A stretch of DNA of 64,000 bases from Paraburkholderia phenazinium (lineage in GTDB: Bacteria; Pseudomonadota; Gammaproteobacteria; Burkholderiales; Burkholderiaceae), in assembly GCF_900142845.1 (NCBI RefSeq), contig NZ_FSRU01000001.1, positions 3,782,001 to 3,846,000 on the forward strand, read 5' to 3'. Below, piece by piece: positions 8,508 to 17,087 of this stretch; position 1 is the stretch's first letter, and each line of letters opens with the position of its first letter. The notes below the pieces were generated by a model. The model saw only the letters and a list, made by a program, of their open reading frames with translations, searched no databases and was not told where the DNA came from. The translations under genes were made by a program, and so were the position numbers.

Positions 8508-9116
8508 TTACGCGAGCCGGTCAATATTCCGTCCCATGGCCTTGCTGGCAGCCATCGAGACGACGCGGTTGCGCTTGACTGCGCCACGTCGGCCCGCCGA
8601 TGCCGTGCCGTGCCACTTCGTTCGCATGCGCTGAGCCGGAGACCTCGGCGCGCTCGGCAGATCCGCGGCGAGACGAAGCGAATGGTTCGAGCCGACGGCC
8701 TGTACCGAAACCGGCAACGGCAACGGTGCCGGTGCCGGTCGAACCTTGAACAGTTCACTCTGCAAATCGCCGGCACTTTCGTGAACCGACGGCAGATAGG
8801 CGCCGGGCAAGCCTTCCCGGATATCCGCTGCTGCGGCATCGACGCCTGCCTGCAGTTCACCCATGTGCTGGACAACGGTACGGTCGACCGTGGCCTGCAT
8901 ATCGCCGGCAGCCCGCTCGACACCGTCCTTGAATTTGCGCAGATCGTCCATGCGGATCTGCTGGTCCACTTCCGCCTGCACGATAGCAATGTAACGCTGC
9001 GCTCGTCCTAGCAGCGTGCCGGCGGTACGCGCAACGCGGGGAAGTCTCTCCGGTCCGAGTACCACCAGCGCGACAGTGCCGATGACGGCCAGTTTGGAAA
9101 TGTCGAAATCAAGCAT
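8508..9116 (-). CDS. tatB: Twin-arginine translocase subunit TatB
   Basis: A 202-residue protein with a TatB N-terminus: one short membrane helix (about residues 7-21), the hinge motif VLGPERLP, then an amphipathic helix beginning RVARTAG. The C-terminal part is long, low in complexity and poorly conserved, as in other TatB proteins. TatB forms the substrate receptor with TatC. It follows tatA by 47 bases on the same strand. No tatC lies nearby, so this pair would have to use a TatC made elsewhere. The divergent neighbour encodes a protein with a Tat signal. Confidence 0.85.
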   Translation of the reverse strand: MLDFDISKLAVIGTVALVVLGPERLPRVARTAGTLLGRAQRYIAIVQAEVDQQIRMDDLRKFKDGVERAAGDMQATVDRTVVQHMGELQAGVDAAAADIREGLPGAYLPSVHESAGDLQSELFKVRPAPAPLPLPVSVQAVGSNHSLRLAADLPSAPRSPAQRMRTKWHGTASAGRRGAVKRNRVVSMAASKAMGRNIDRLA

Positions 9117-9163
9117 GGCAACCGTATCTCCACATTGCAGGACTGAAAATTCAGTTCTGCGAC

Positions 9164-9385
9164 TTATTGTTGCGAGGTCGCGCGAGGAATCTGCGCGTCG
9201 ATTGCAGGCTCGGCAGGAATCGAGGCCGCCTGCGCCGCGACGGGTTCACTCTCCTGCAAGCCTTCCTTGAAGCCTTTGATTGCGCCGCCCAGGTCCGAAC
9301 CAAGATGGCGGATCTTCTTCGTACCGAAGACAAGCGCGACGATCGCCAGAACGATCAACCAGTGAGCCATGCTGAGGCTACCCAT
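9164..9385 (-). CDS. tatA: Twin-arginine translocase subunit TatA
   Basis: A 73-residue TatA-type protein. It has one membrane helix ([13 protein letters not shown]), the conserved FG-TKK-IR hinge and an amphipathic helix with [15 protein letters not shown]. TatA oligomerises to let folded proteins through the inner membrane. I start at the ATG with AAAGGAGTGTGATT just upstream (9385) rather than at a distant in-frame start at 9487. It is the first gene of tatA-tatB and is divergent from the Tat-signal oxalate decarboxylase gene. Confidence 0.9.
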   Translation of the reverse strand: MGSLSMAHWLIVLAIVALVFGTKKIRHLGSDLGGAIKGFKEGLQESEPVAAQAASIPAEPAIDAQIPRATSQQ

Positions 9386-9718
9386 AATCACACTCCTTTC
9401 GTTTGTATGGAACCGACCCGCCAACCCCACCTGAGTACCGCAGGTCAGGCGCAGATCGTAAGGGGATTTGCATCGACGGTGTATCAAACGTGCTTATGGT
9501 TTCTCCAATAAATCCTGATTGGTGATTCGTGCCCCATCTTTCTAATATTTGCGGCACGGAACGAATGACGACGGTGCCGATCGTGCAGTAAGCCTCATGT
9601 TGACCGACGCTTCACTGCAGCACGGAAACTCGCCGGTTCTGCCCCACATCCTGCGTGGCACGGGACGTCATCCCGGTCACCAGGAATTGACGAAAACAGA
9701 TAGTTAGGAGAAGAAAGC
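9386..9718. promoter_or_regulatory. Divergent intergenic region between tatAB and oxalate decarboxylase
   Basis: This 333-base stretch has no convincing gene. It carries the promoters for tatAB (minus) and the decarboxylase (plus). An imperfect dyad pairs ATTCGT (9525-9530) and GTGCC (9529-9533) with GGCAC (9553-9557) and ACGAAT (9561-9566) around an AT-rich centre. It could be a regulator site. The decarboxylase ribosome binding site TAGGAGAAGAAAGC ends the region. Confidence 0.4.
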
Positions 9719-10975
9719 ATGACTGATATGAAACGGCGCAGTGTCCTGGCTGGAGCAGCTGCGGGGGCGGTCGCGCTTGGCGCGTCGGCCGCTGCCAAAG
9801 CCGCGGAATTCGGCAACCCGGATCGTCCTTCGCAAGGAAGTATCAACTCGACGCCTGCCGCGATTTCCGAACCTGGTCCGCAAAATCCGCAACTGCGCGA
9901 CGTTTTGCCCTCGTTCAACAACCCGCCGCCCACCGACGTCGGCGGCATGCCGATTCCATGGGCATCGTTCAACGAGGCACACAAGCGCATTCAGGCGGGC
10001 GGTTGGGCACGCGAAGTGACGACGAAGGCGTTCCCTGTATCGAAGGACATCGCCGGCGTGAACATGCGCCTCGGACCGGGCGGCGTGCGTGAACTGCACT
10101 GGCACCAGCAGGCTGAGTGGGCCATCATGGTCAGCGGCGAAGTTCGTATCACGACCATCGATACCAAGGGCCGCGCTGAAGTCGCCGATGTGCAAACCGG
10201 CGACATCTGGTACTTCCCGCCGGGCCTGCCGCACTCGCTGCAAGGCCTGGGCGACAACGGCGGCGAATTCGTGCTGGCTTTCGATAACGGCGCGGCCGGC
10301 GAATTCAACACGCTGATGGTAACGGACTGGTTCGCGCACACTCCGCCGGAAATTCTGGCGCAGAACTTCGGTGTGCCAGCCGAAAAATTCAAGGAAATCC
10401 CGCTCGATCAACTCTGGATCTATCAGGGGGCGAAGGCCGGTGCGCTGGCAGCAGACCAGGAATACTGCGCGTCGCCGGCAGGCCGTCCCGATCATCCGTC
10501 TATCTTCCGTATGGGCTCGATGGCGCCGACCCTCTCTAACGCGGGCGGCGAAGTGCGCATCGTGGACAGCCGCAACTTCCCGATTTCGAAGACCGTGGCA
10601 GCCGCACTCGTGACGGTCAGGCCGGGTGGTCTGCGTGAGTTGCACTGGCACCCGGACAACGATGAATGGCAGTACTTCATCAAGGGCACCGGCCGCATGA
10701 CGGTGTTCAACACGGGCCCCGCGGCACAGACGGTGGACTTCAACCCGGGGGACGTGGGCTACGTGGAGAAAAACCTAGGTCACTACATCAAGAACACCGG
10801 TAAGGAAGATCTTGTGTTCCTTGAGCTTTTCAAGTCGGACCACTTCTCCGAGGTGACCCTGTCGCAGTGGCTAGCGAATGTCCCCCGTCAACTGCTCAAG
10901 GAGCATTTGCGCGTCGACGACGAAACGCTCGACGCGATCCACAACCTGAAGCAACGCCGCGACGTGCTTGCGTAA
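9719..10975 (+). CDS. oxdC: Bicupin oxalate decarboxylase with Tat signal
   Basis: A 418-residue OxdC-family enzyme expected to convert oxalate to formate and CO2 using Mn and oxygen. A Tat signal is present: KRRSVLAG with Arg6-Arg7, then an Ala-rich hydrophobic stretch to about residue 29. Cupin 1 ligands are His127, His129, Glu133 and His172. Cupin 2 ligands are His309, His311, Glu316 and His355. The lid that holds the catalytic Glu (SENST in Bacillus OxdC) aligns with GEFNT at 194-198, keeping the Glu as Glu195. It is divergent from tatAB and followed by an Nramp metal transporter. Export through Tat means it folds and loads metal in the cytoplasm. Confidence 0.92.
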   Translation: MTDMKRRSVLAGAAAGAVALGASAAAKAAEFGNPDRPSQGSINSTPAAISEPGPQNPQLRDVLPSFNNPPPTDVGGMPIPWASFNEAHKRIQAGGWAREVTTKAFPVSKDIAGVNMRLGPGGVRELHWHQQAEWAIMVSGEVRITTIDTKGRAEVADVQTGDIWYFPPGLPHSLQGLGDNGGEFVLAFDNGAAGEFNTLMVTDWFAHTPPEILAQNFGVPAEKFKEIPLDQLWIYQGAKAGALAADQEYCASPAGRPDHPSIFRMGSMAPTLSNAGGEVRIVDSRNFPISKTVAAALVTVRPGGLRELHWHPDNDEWQYFIKGTGRMTVFNTGPAAQTVDFNPGDVGYVEKNLGHYIKNTGKEDLVFLELFKSDHFSEVTLSQWLANVPRQLLKEHLRVDDETLDAIHNLKQRRDVLA

Positions 10976-11145
10976 GCGCGCCGGCCCTGCAGCAGCTGGC
11001 GCCGTGCGCCCGGCGGTTCGATCCGAACTGCGGGTCCACGGCGCCCCACACGGATTCGACGCAGTCCCGCTCCGATACCGGCGCATAAGCATAAGCAGTC
11101 AGTCCCTATCGATACCACGCAGCACCGTGAAGAGAGACGCTCATC

Positions 11146-12450
11146 ATGTTGATGGCAATTAAACGAACCGCCAGCTATGCGCTTTCTGGAGAAGCGACGG
11201 CCGACACCGTCACGGCGATGCGCGACACGCTCGACAACAACCGCCGCGGCGTGCGTGCACTGTTGCCGTTCGCGGGTCCTGCTGTGATCGCTTCGGTCGG
11301 CTACATGGATCCGGGCAACTTTGCGACGAACATCCAGGCCGGTTCGACCTATGGGTACGAACTGCTTTGGGTGGTGCTGCTGTCGAGCCTCGTGGCCATG
11401 CTGTTTCAGGCGATGTCCGCGAAGGTCGGGATCGTAACCGGCCGAAGTCTCGCGGAGTTGTGCCGCGACGAGTTTCCGCGTCCGCTCGTCATGGGGATGT
11501 GGATCGGTTCGGAAATTGCCGCCATGGCGACCGACCTGGCCGAATTCATGGGCGCCGCGATGGGTATCTCGCTACTGTTCCATCTGGCAATGGGCTGGGG
11601 TCTGCTGATCACGGGCATCATCACGATCGGCATTCTGACGCTCGACAAAAAAGGCTTCCGGCCGCTCGAAATCGTCATCGCCGCGCTGATCACCGTCATC
11701 GGTCTGAGCTATCTGTGCGAGTTGGTGATTGCGCCGCCTGACTGGCATGCCGCGATCTTTCACACCTTCGTGCCCCGTCTTCACGGCAACGATGCCTTGA
11801 TGCTAGCCGTGGGTATCGTCGGCGCAACCATCATGCCGCATACGATCTACCTGCACTCGGGTCTGACGCAGAACCGCGCGCCGGCCCGCAACGATTATCA
11901 ACGCCGCAAGCTGGTGCGTTTTTCGAACCGCGAAGTGGTGATCGCGTTGGGCTTCGCCGGCCTCGTGAATCTGGCGATGGTAACGATGTCCGCTTCAGTA
12001 TTCAGCAAGAAGGCGCCAGGCATCTCGGACATTGCGGTGGCCTATCACACCCTGACGCCCGTCCTAGGCGCCGGTGCGGCCGCGCTGTTCCTCGTCTCGC
12101 TGCTGGCGTCGGGCATCTCCAGTTCCGTGGTGGGCACGATGGCCGGTCAGAACATCATGCAGGGCTTCGTCGGTTTCAAGACGCCGGTGCTCCTGCGACG
12201 CCTCATCACGATGGTGCCGGCCGTCATCGTCTGCATGACCTGCAATCCCATGACCGCCATGGTGGATAGCCAGATCGTCCTGAGCATCATCCTGCCGGTT
12301 CCGCTCGTCGCACTCGTCGTCCTGTCCTCGCGCCGTTCAGTGATGGGCGGATTTACGGCGGGCCGCAAGCTGATCGGCACTGCTGTCGTCGCCACCGGCG
12401 TGATTCTGGCCCTGAACGTGATGCTCATCTGGCAGTCCGTCGTCTCGTAA
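11146..12450 (+). CDS. mntH: Nramp family divalent metal transporter (MntH-like)
   Basis: A 434-residue inner-membrane transporter with about eleven helices. The metal-binding motifs of the family are present: DPGN at 55-58 in helix 1 and MPH at 230-232 in helix 6. Such proteins import Mn(II), sometimes Fe(II), with protons. The gene is 170 bases after the Mn-dependent oxalate decarboxylase on the same strand, so it may supply that enzyme with Mn. The N-terminus is about 35 residues longer than the first helix needs; a second ATG at 11152 is possible. Its 3' end overlaps the convergent LysR frame by 114 bases. Confidence 0.93.
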   Translation: MLMAIKRTASYALSGEATADTVTAMRDTLDNNRRGVRALLPFAGPAVIASVGYMDPGNFATNIQAGSTYGYELLWVVLLSSLVAMLFQAMSAKVGIVTGRSLAELCRDEFPRPLVMGMWIGSEIAAMATDLAEFMGAAMGISLLFHLAMGWGLLITGIITIGILTLDKKGFRPLEIVIAALITVIGLSYLCELVIAPPDWHAAIFHTFVPRLHGNDALMLAVGIVGATIMPHTIYLHSGLTQNRAPARNDYQRRKLVRFSNREVVIALGFAGLVNLAMVTMSASVFSKKAPGISDIAVAYHTLTPVLGAGAAALFLVSLLASGISSSVVGTMAGQNIMQGFVGFKTPVLLRRLITMVPAVIVCMTCNPMTAMVDSQIVLSIILPVPLVALVVLSSRRSVMGGFTAGRKLIGTAVVATGVILALNVMLIWQSVVS

Positions 12451-13476
12451 GAGTGCGCGGGTACGAAGCGCGACTTCGTGACGGGCGCTAGTGGTGGCAA
12501 TCGTTCGTGTTTCTCGAGCCGCGTCGTCAGGACGTGGAATATCCATGCCCGTATGCACCTTGTCGATCCCCGTGAAATGCTCGAGCCGCGCGCCGCCCTC
12601 GGCAAGAAGAAACTGCCGGAAATCGAGGGCCGCCGGCGGCAGATGCCGGTCCGCGCGATGGACCGCGCACCAGTGGCGCTTAAGCGGAAAACCCTGCACG
12701 TCGAGCACCTTGAGCAGACCGGCGCGCACTTCGGACTGAACCGCCTGCGCCGATAGAAAGCTGATGCCCATGCCTGCCATGACCGACTGCTTGATCGCCT
12801 CGGCGCAACCGATCTCCATGAAACGTGGCGTCGATGCAAGGCTGCGGAACGTATCGTTGGCGGCGCTGCGCGTGTCGGTGCCGCTCTCCCTGACGATCAG
12901 GCATTCGAGTGCGATACGCGCATAGGGGATGTCGCGTTCGTCGGCGAGCGGGTGTGTCGGGGCGGCTACCAGCACGAACGAATTCGGCGCAAACGCCTCG
13001 GCTACGATGGCCGGGTCATCCGGCGCATGCACCATCACGGCGAGATCGATCTGGTCGCTTCGCAGCAAACCGATGAGCTGATCGCGACTGCGCACCGTCA
13101 TGTCGAGGTTGATGTGGCTCCTGTCCTGCATGAAAGCACTGATCAGATGCGGAAAGAAATAACTGCCCGAGGTAATCAGTCCGACCCGCAGACGCTGGGC
13201 GCCGCCGCTCTGGAGACTCGCTATCGACTGCTCGGCGGCTTTCAGATCCGCCAGAATCACCATGCTGTGACGCAGCAGCAGCTTGCCTGCCTCGGTCAGC
13301 AAGATCCGCCTGCCGATATGGCTGAACAGCGGCAACCCCGCCTGATCCTCCACCTGCTTGACCTGCATCGACACGGCCGGCTGGGTGAGGTGCAGGTCCT
13401 CCGCCGCGCGGGAAAAACTCAGATGACGCGCAACGCTTTCGAAAGCCTTCAGTTGCCGAATTGTTATGTTTTTCAT
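12337..13476 (-). CDS. LysR family transcriptional regulator with C-terminal extension
   Basis: A 379-residue CbbR-like LysR regulator. The helix-turn-helix is within residues 1-60 (FSRAAEDLHLTQPAVSMQVKQ), and the effector-binding domain runs from about 90 to 310. The usual family length is near 300-330; the frame here continues about 60 residues further with no family features and runs antisense through the last 114 bases of mntH. The effector domain contains the usual GMGISFLS segment. An AGGAG site lies eleven bases before the start. It may control the oxalate/metal genes; its own target is unknown. Confidence 0.85.
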   Translation of the reverse strand: MKNITIRQLKAFESVARHLSFSRAAEDLHLTQPAVSMQVKQVEDQAGLPLFSHIGRRILLTEAGKLLLRHSMVILADLKAAEQSIASLQSGGAQRLRVGLITSGSYFFPHLISAFMQDRSHINLDMTVRSRDQLIGLLRSDQIDLAVMVHAPDDPAIVAEAFAPNSFVLVAAPTHPLADERDIPYARIALECLIVRESGTDTRSAANDTFRSLASTPRFMEIGCAEAIKQSVMAGMGISFLSAQAVQSEVRAGLLKVLDVQGFPLKRHWCAVHRADRHLPPAALDFRQFLLAEGGARLEHFTGIDKVHTGMDIPRPDDAARETRTIATTSARHEVALRTRALLRDDGLPDEHHVQGQNHAGGDDSSADQLAARRKSAHH

Positions 13477-13850
13477 ATGAAGTCGCGTCTCCTATATTGG
13501 AATGTATAGACGCCCCTCAGAAACTCCGGGGGAACTCGGTCGCAGTGTAGCGCCTGTGGCGAATTGCCGCACGCAAAAGCGCATCTTTCACTTTGCCCCC
13601 TCTTTCATTGCCGCCTCAAGCAGTCGTCCCCACGACCTCACGATCCGCTAAATATGATCTATTTGTGCATATACTCATGACGTACCGCACGCGCAGCGCG
13701 CAAGACTTAGCCGACTTTCGCCGGGCCGTTTTATTCGTTGGCGGCGTAAGTAGTCCTATGCATCTTGGGCCTTGCTCGACTTGCCATCGTTAACATGGTG
13801 CGAGAAAGACCGCGCATTGCGCATCCTACGGACAGCGCAATGCGCGCGTG
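13477..13850. other. Intergenic region without a convincing gene
   Basis: Apart from the palindrome next to the LysR start, this 374-base stretch shows nothing I can support. A 66-codon frame at 13593-13793 lacks a good ribosome binding site and any recognisable feature. The DUF1330 gene ends just beyond it on the minus strand. Confidence 0.5.
13492..13509. promoter_or_regulatory. Palindromic candidate site upstream of lysR gene
   Basis: CTATA and TATAG are arranged as an inverted repeat with eight bases between them, 16 bases upstream of the LysR start codon. It resembles the T-N11-A dyads bound by LysR proteins and would suit autoregulation. It overlaps a TATA-rich stretch that could be the -10. 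Confidence 0.35.
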
Positions 13851-14138
13851 TTACACGCCTTCGACGAGGACGGCGCGATAGCGCGAGCCCTTGAAGCGGT
13901 GCTGCGCGACTTCCTGATAAGCGGGGCTGTCGTACCAGGCACGCGCCTCCGCTGTGGTCGGAAACTCCACGATCACGACGCCCTCGGGGGCATCGCCCTC
14001 GAGCACCTGCTGCTGTCCGTAGGCGGCGAGAATCTTGACCGCATGGCCCTTGAAGGTAGGACCGACCTTGCTGCTGTAAATGTCGAGTTCGCTCTGGTCC
14101 TGTGTGCTTTCTCGCGTGAAGACGATATAAGTCGCCAT
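13851..14138 (-). CDS. DUF1330 family protein
   Basis: A 95-residue cytoplasmic protein of the DUF1330 (dimeric alpha/beta barrel, ferredoxin-like) family. Recognisable parts are the N-terminal ATYIVFTRE strand, the GDAPEGVVIVEFPT segment and the ARAWYDSPAYQ helix typical of the family. The start ATG has GGAG nine bases upstream; an in-frame start 11 codons earlier is less likely. The family has no agreed reaction. The gene stands alone between unrelated neighbours. Confidence 0.85.
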   Translation of the reverse strand: MATYIVFTRESTQDQSELDIYSSKVGPTFKGHAVKILAAYGQQQVLEGDAPEGVVIVEFPTTAEARAWYDSPAYQEVAQHRFKGSRYRAVLVEGV

Positions 14139-14272
14139 GGCATAGACTCCTGCGGTGGGGGGAAGGTGCATCAGATGATGCCACGACGGCTGATTTCACG
14201 TGGGCCGCACGCTCGGCGATGTTGAACGCCCAGCCGTTACGATAGACTCCTGCCGTACCGGAGGGTGTCACT

Positions 14273-15073
14273 GTGTCCAACCTGAAAACCAGACTGATTC
14301 GCTTCAACACGGCTTGCCTGCTGGCCTGCGTGTCGGTCCTCGCACACGCTGCGACGCCCGCGGCGGCATCGACCGCCGCTGCCGCCAGCGGGGCGGCGAG
14401 CGCTGCCATTGCCGAGGTCCTCGCGGCACGGCCAATTGTCGGCGACGACCCGGTTGCCATCCGGAACACGTTGGCCAAACACAGCATCCATGGCAACGCG
14501 CCGTCGTTGCGCGACCGTATCCGTGCGCTGATTCCTTACCGGAAGGCACAGCACGATCTTGGCCTGACACAAGCCAGCCTCGACCGCGAACTGGTGTTCG
14601 TCGTCCCCATCCCCTACGGCGTCCTGTACCAGTCGAAGAGCCACGTGCTGACGATCGACGCGGACCTGGCTAACGAAGACATACCCGGCGCGATCCTGCT
14701 GAAGAAAACCGTCGACGGACCCGATGGCCGGGGACTGACGGTGGCGGCGGAAGCAAAGGCGAAGGGCTTTATCCAGCAGATCGATCTCATTGGACTCAAG
14801 TCCGACGCAACCGGCAAAACCAGGATTCGCGGCCACCTCACGCTACCGGCGGCGACCTTCGCCAAAGTGGATGGCGACTTCGCAATTGCGCTGATGTGCA
14901 GCCTGGCGCCGCCTTACCTGAGCGACCAGCGCGAGCACAGCGATCCGACCGACGACGAGCCGACCGACATCACGACCCGCACCTCGATCCTCTACACGGA
15001 GATTCAGGCGGTCTGGCTGATCAGCCCGCAGACGGGCACCGTGCTATCGAAGAACCTGCACGTGTCGAATTGA
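14273..15073 (+). CDS. Secreted protein of unknown function
   Basis: A 266-residue protein starting at GTG with GGAGGG seven bases upstream. Residues 1-27 look like a Sec signal peptide (ACLLACVSVLAHA). An Ala/Ser-rich linker follows to about residue 48. The rest is mixed alpha/beta with no motif I recognise: a helical segment (DRIRALIPYRKAQHDLG) and then probable beta-strands. Near residue 205 there is an acidic stretch, HSDPTDDEPTD, that could bind a divalent cation. It sits between DUF1330 and CheV genes, both on the other strand. I cannot assign a role. Confidence 0.75.
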   Translation: MSNLKTRLIRFNTACLLACVSVLAHAATPAAASTAAAASGAASAAIAEVLAARPIVGDDPVAIRNTLAKHSIHGNAPSLRDRIRALIPYRKAQHDLGLTQASLDRELVFVVPIPYGVLYQSKSHVLTIDADLANEDIPGAILLKKTVDGPDGRGLTVAAEAKAKGFIQQIDLIGLKSDATGKTRIRGHLTLPAATFAKVDGDFAIALMCSLAPPYLSDQREHSDPTDDEPTDITTRTSILYTEIQAVWLISPQTGTVLSKNLHVSN

Positions 15074-15110
15074 GGCGCGCCGGGTTGACGGGCAACCCGA
15101 CGCGCGCGTC

Positions 15111-16097
15111 TCAGGCCGGTTGAATATGAAACTCCGCGGTGGATCCCGCGAGCGCCTGGCGCAGCGCCTGGGCCAGTTCGCCGGCGGCAAACTTGGCGAT
15201 ATAACCGTTCGCGCCCGCGTTTCTGACGTGCGCTTCGTTGGCCGCCCCGGTGAGCGACGAATGAATCACCACGGGAATGTCGCGCATCCGCGCATCGCCC
15301 TTGATGTGTCGCGTGAGCGTAAAGCCGTCCATTTCCGGCATTTCAAGGTCGGTCAGCACGAGTGCGATCTTGTCCCGCACTCTGACCTTCTCGGTCTGGG
15401 CTTCGCGCGCGATCTGCTGCATCATGTTCCAGGCCTCTTCGCCGGTCTTCGCCATGATGTACTCGGCGCCGATCGCGCCTAAGGCTTGCTCGATCAGTTT
15501 GCGTGCGAATCCCGAGTCGTCGGCCGCGAGAATCTTGGCGCCGGCAGGCATCTGCAGATGATCGCCGACGGACTTCGGGTCGACCGCCGGATGTTGCGAC
15601 GGAAACACATCGCGCAGCACCTGCTCGACGTCGATCACCTGCGCGAGCCGCGAGTCGCCGGTATTGCCGTCGATCCGCGCGATACTCGTGATCGACTTGC
15701 CGGCGGCGGCGCCTTCGGCGGTCAGCACCTGATTCCATTCGAGGCGAACGATATCGTCCACTTCTTCAACCGCGAATGCCTGCGTGGAGCGAGCGAATTC
15801 CGTCACCAGCAGGATGTTGCGGCCGCGCGTCGGCTCGCAACCCATCAGACGCGGCAGATCGATCACGGGAATGATCTGGCCGCGGATGTCGACCGCGCCC
15901 ATCACGAACTCCGACGCGCCCATAATCGGCGTCACGGACGGCATCGTCGAAATCTCGCGAATCTTGAAGACGTTGATTCCGTAGAGCTCATGCGCGTCGC
16001 TGTCGGGGACCGATCCAAGGCGAAACAGCAGCAATTCGAATTTGTTCGAGCTGGTCAAGCTCGTACGTTCGTCGGCCACATGCAGATCTGCCCCCAT
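15111..16097 (-). CDS. cheV: Chemotaxis protein CheV (CheW-receiver fusion)
   Basis: A 328-residue cytoplasmic coupling protein. The N-terminal CheW domain (about 20-165) has the NVFKIREI and VMGAVDIRGQIIPVIDL signatures. The C-terminal receiver (about 190-320) has the AADDSG acidic pair, the phospho-acceptor Asp in LVLTDLEMPEMDG and Lys in GYIAKFA. CheV links chemoreceptors to the CheA kinase and adapts through receiver phosphorylation. No other chemotaxis gene is in the window. A sigma-28 promoter at 16181-16207 points to control with the flagellar regulon. Confidence 0.95.
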   Translation of the reverse strand: MGADLHVADERTSLTSSNKFELLLFRLGSVPDSDAHELYGINVFKIREISTMPSVTPIMGASEFVMGAVDIRGQIIPVIDLPRLMGCEPTRGRNILLVTEFARSTQAFAVEEVDDIVRLEWNQVLTAEGAAAGKSITSIARIDGNTGDSRLAQVIDVEQVLRDVFPSQHPAVDPKSVGDHLQMPAGAKILAADDSGFARKLIEQALGAIGAEYIMAKTGEEAWNMMQQIAREAQTEKVRVRDKIALVLTDLEMPEMDGFTLTRHIKGDARMRDIPVVIHSSLTGAANEAHVRNAGANGYIAKFAAGELAQALRQALAGSTAEFHIQPA

Positions 16098-16583
16098 ACC
16101 TCATTCTCCGGTTCGAATTCTGGGCACAGCGCGTTGATGTCGCCCACGACACCGATCGAACGCTTCCGCCTCATAGCTGGTTATCGGCCCGCAATGCATA
16201 AAGTTCAGCGCCGTCAGCCTGTTTGTACGGCTTTTTGTGAACCTTCGGCGTTTGCCGGCAACGCGCAAACGATTGCGCGAGGCCTTCAATCATTAGACGA
16301 AAACGGTAATTGAAAGCAAGTTCAGCGGGCGCTGAATCACACGATCCTGGCAGCGGCGCCCTATCTCCACGGGAGTCCTGATCAAAGCGCGTTGCCGGTT
16401 CTGCCTGGCGGCGGCCGGCCCGGCACGTCACTCGCGCCGCGGAAGGTGCTGTCGTGTCCAGCGCTGTGGACCGTAGGGCGTGGCATACTCGTCGCATCGT
16501 CTTGCGCGGTTGCCGCCCCTTCACCCAAGCCGGCGCACCCGTGCTTCGCATCCCATGAAACCGGCCAGGCAGGAGTCGATTCA
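16098..16583. other. Divergent intergenic region cheV/yjbQ
   Basis: This 486-base stretch contains the sigma-28 promoter of cheV (16181-16207). The half nearer yjbQ has only frames without family features; I see no further gene. The yjbQ ribosome binding site AGGAG is at 16571-16575. Confidence 0.55.
16181..16207 (-). promoter_or_regulatory. Sigma-28 (FliA) promoter for cheV
   Basis: Read on the minus strand it is TGAACTTT, eleven bases, then GCCGATAA. The -10 is a perfect match to the FliA consensus GCCGATAA. The -35 matches TAAAGTTT at six of eight positions, with the consensus spacing. It lies about 85 bases before the cheV start codon and points toward it. Confidence 0.8.
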
Positions 16584-17003
16584 ATGCAGCAAGCCATTCG
16601 TCATTTTCACGTCAGGGCGCCCGTACGTGGACTCGTCGAATTTACGGCGGAGGTCCGCGAGTTCGTCGAAGAGCAGCAGATCGAGATCGGTATCCTGACG
16701 CTGTTTTGCCGTCATACGTCGGCCTCTCTTCTGATTCAGGAGAACGCCGATCCGTCCGTGCAACGCGACCTGGAAACCTACTTCGGCACCATCGCGCCGG
16801 AAGACCGCAACCGCTACGAGCACGATACCGAGGGGCTCGACGACATGCCCGCACATTTGCGCACCGCCCTCACGCAAGTGCAGCTATCCGTGCCGATCGA
16901 GCATGGACGCATGACGCTCGGTACGTGGCAAGGCATCTACCTGTTCGAGCATCGGCAGCATCCTCAAAGCCGCGACATCGTCGCGCACATCATCGGCGAA
17001 TAA
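16584..17003 (+). CDS. YjbQ/UPF0047 family protein
   Basis: A 139-residue cytoplasmic protein of the UPF0047 family. The diagnostic segments are CRHTSASLLIQENADPSV and HGRMTLGTWQGIYLFEHR, which include the conserved His and Asn residues of the presumed metal or active site. E. coli YjbQ has been linked to a thiamine-phosphate-synthase-like activity; the true role is unsettled. The start ATG has AGGAG eight bases before it; a longer frame from 16392 adds 64 residues of non-family sequence. Confidence 0.92.
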   Translation: MQQAIRHFHVRAPVRGLVEFTAEVREFVEEQQIEIGILTLFCRHTSASLLIQENADPSVQRDLETYFGTIAPEDRNRYEHDTEGLDDMPAHLRTALTQVQLSVPIEHGRMTLGTWQGIYLFEHRQHPQSRDIVAHIIGE

Positions 17004-17087
17004 CCGGCAGCGCGACGCACCGCGGGTCGCGGCGCCGCGCATCCACGCGTCTGGGCGGCGAGCGTCACGTGCTCAAGAACCCAGACG

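Noticed and set aside
13593..13793. 66-codon plus-strand frame
   Set aside because: No ribosome binding site, no recognisable feature, and it lies in a probable promoter region.
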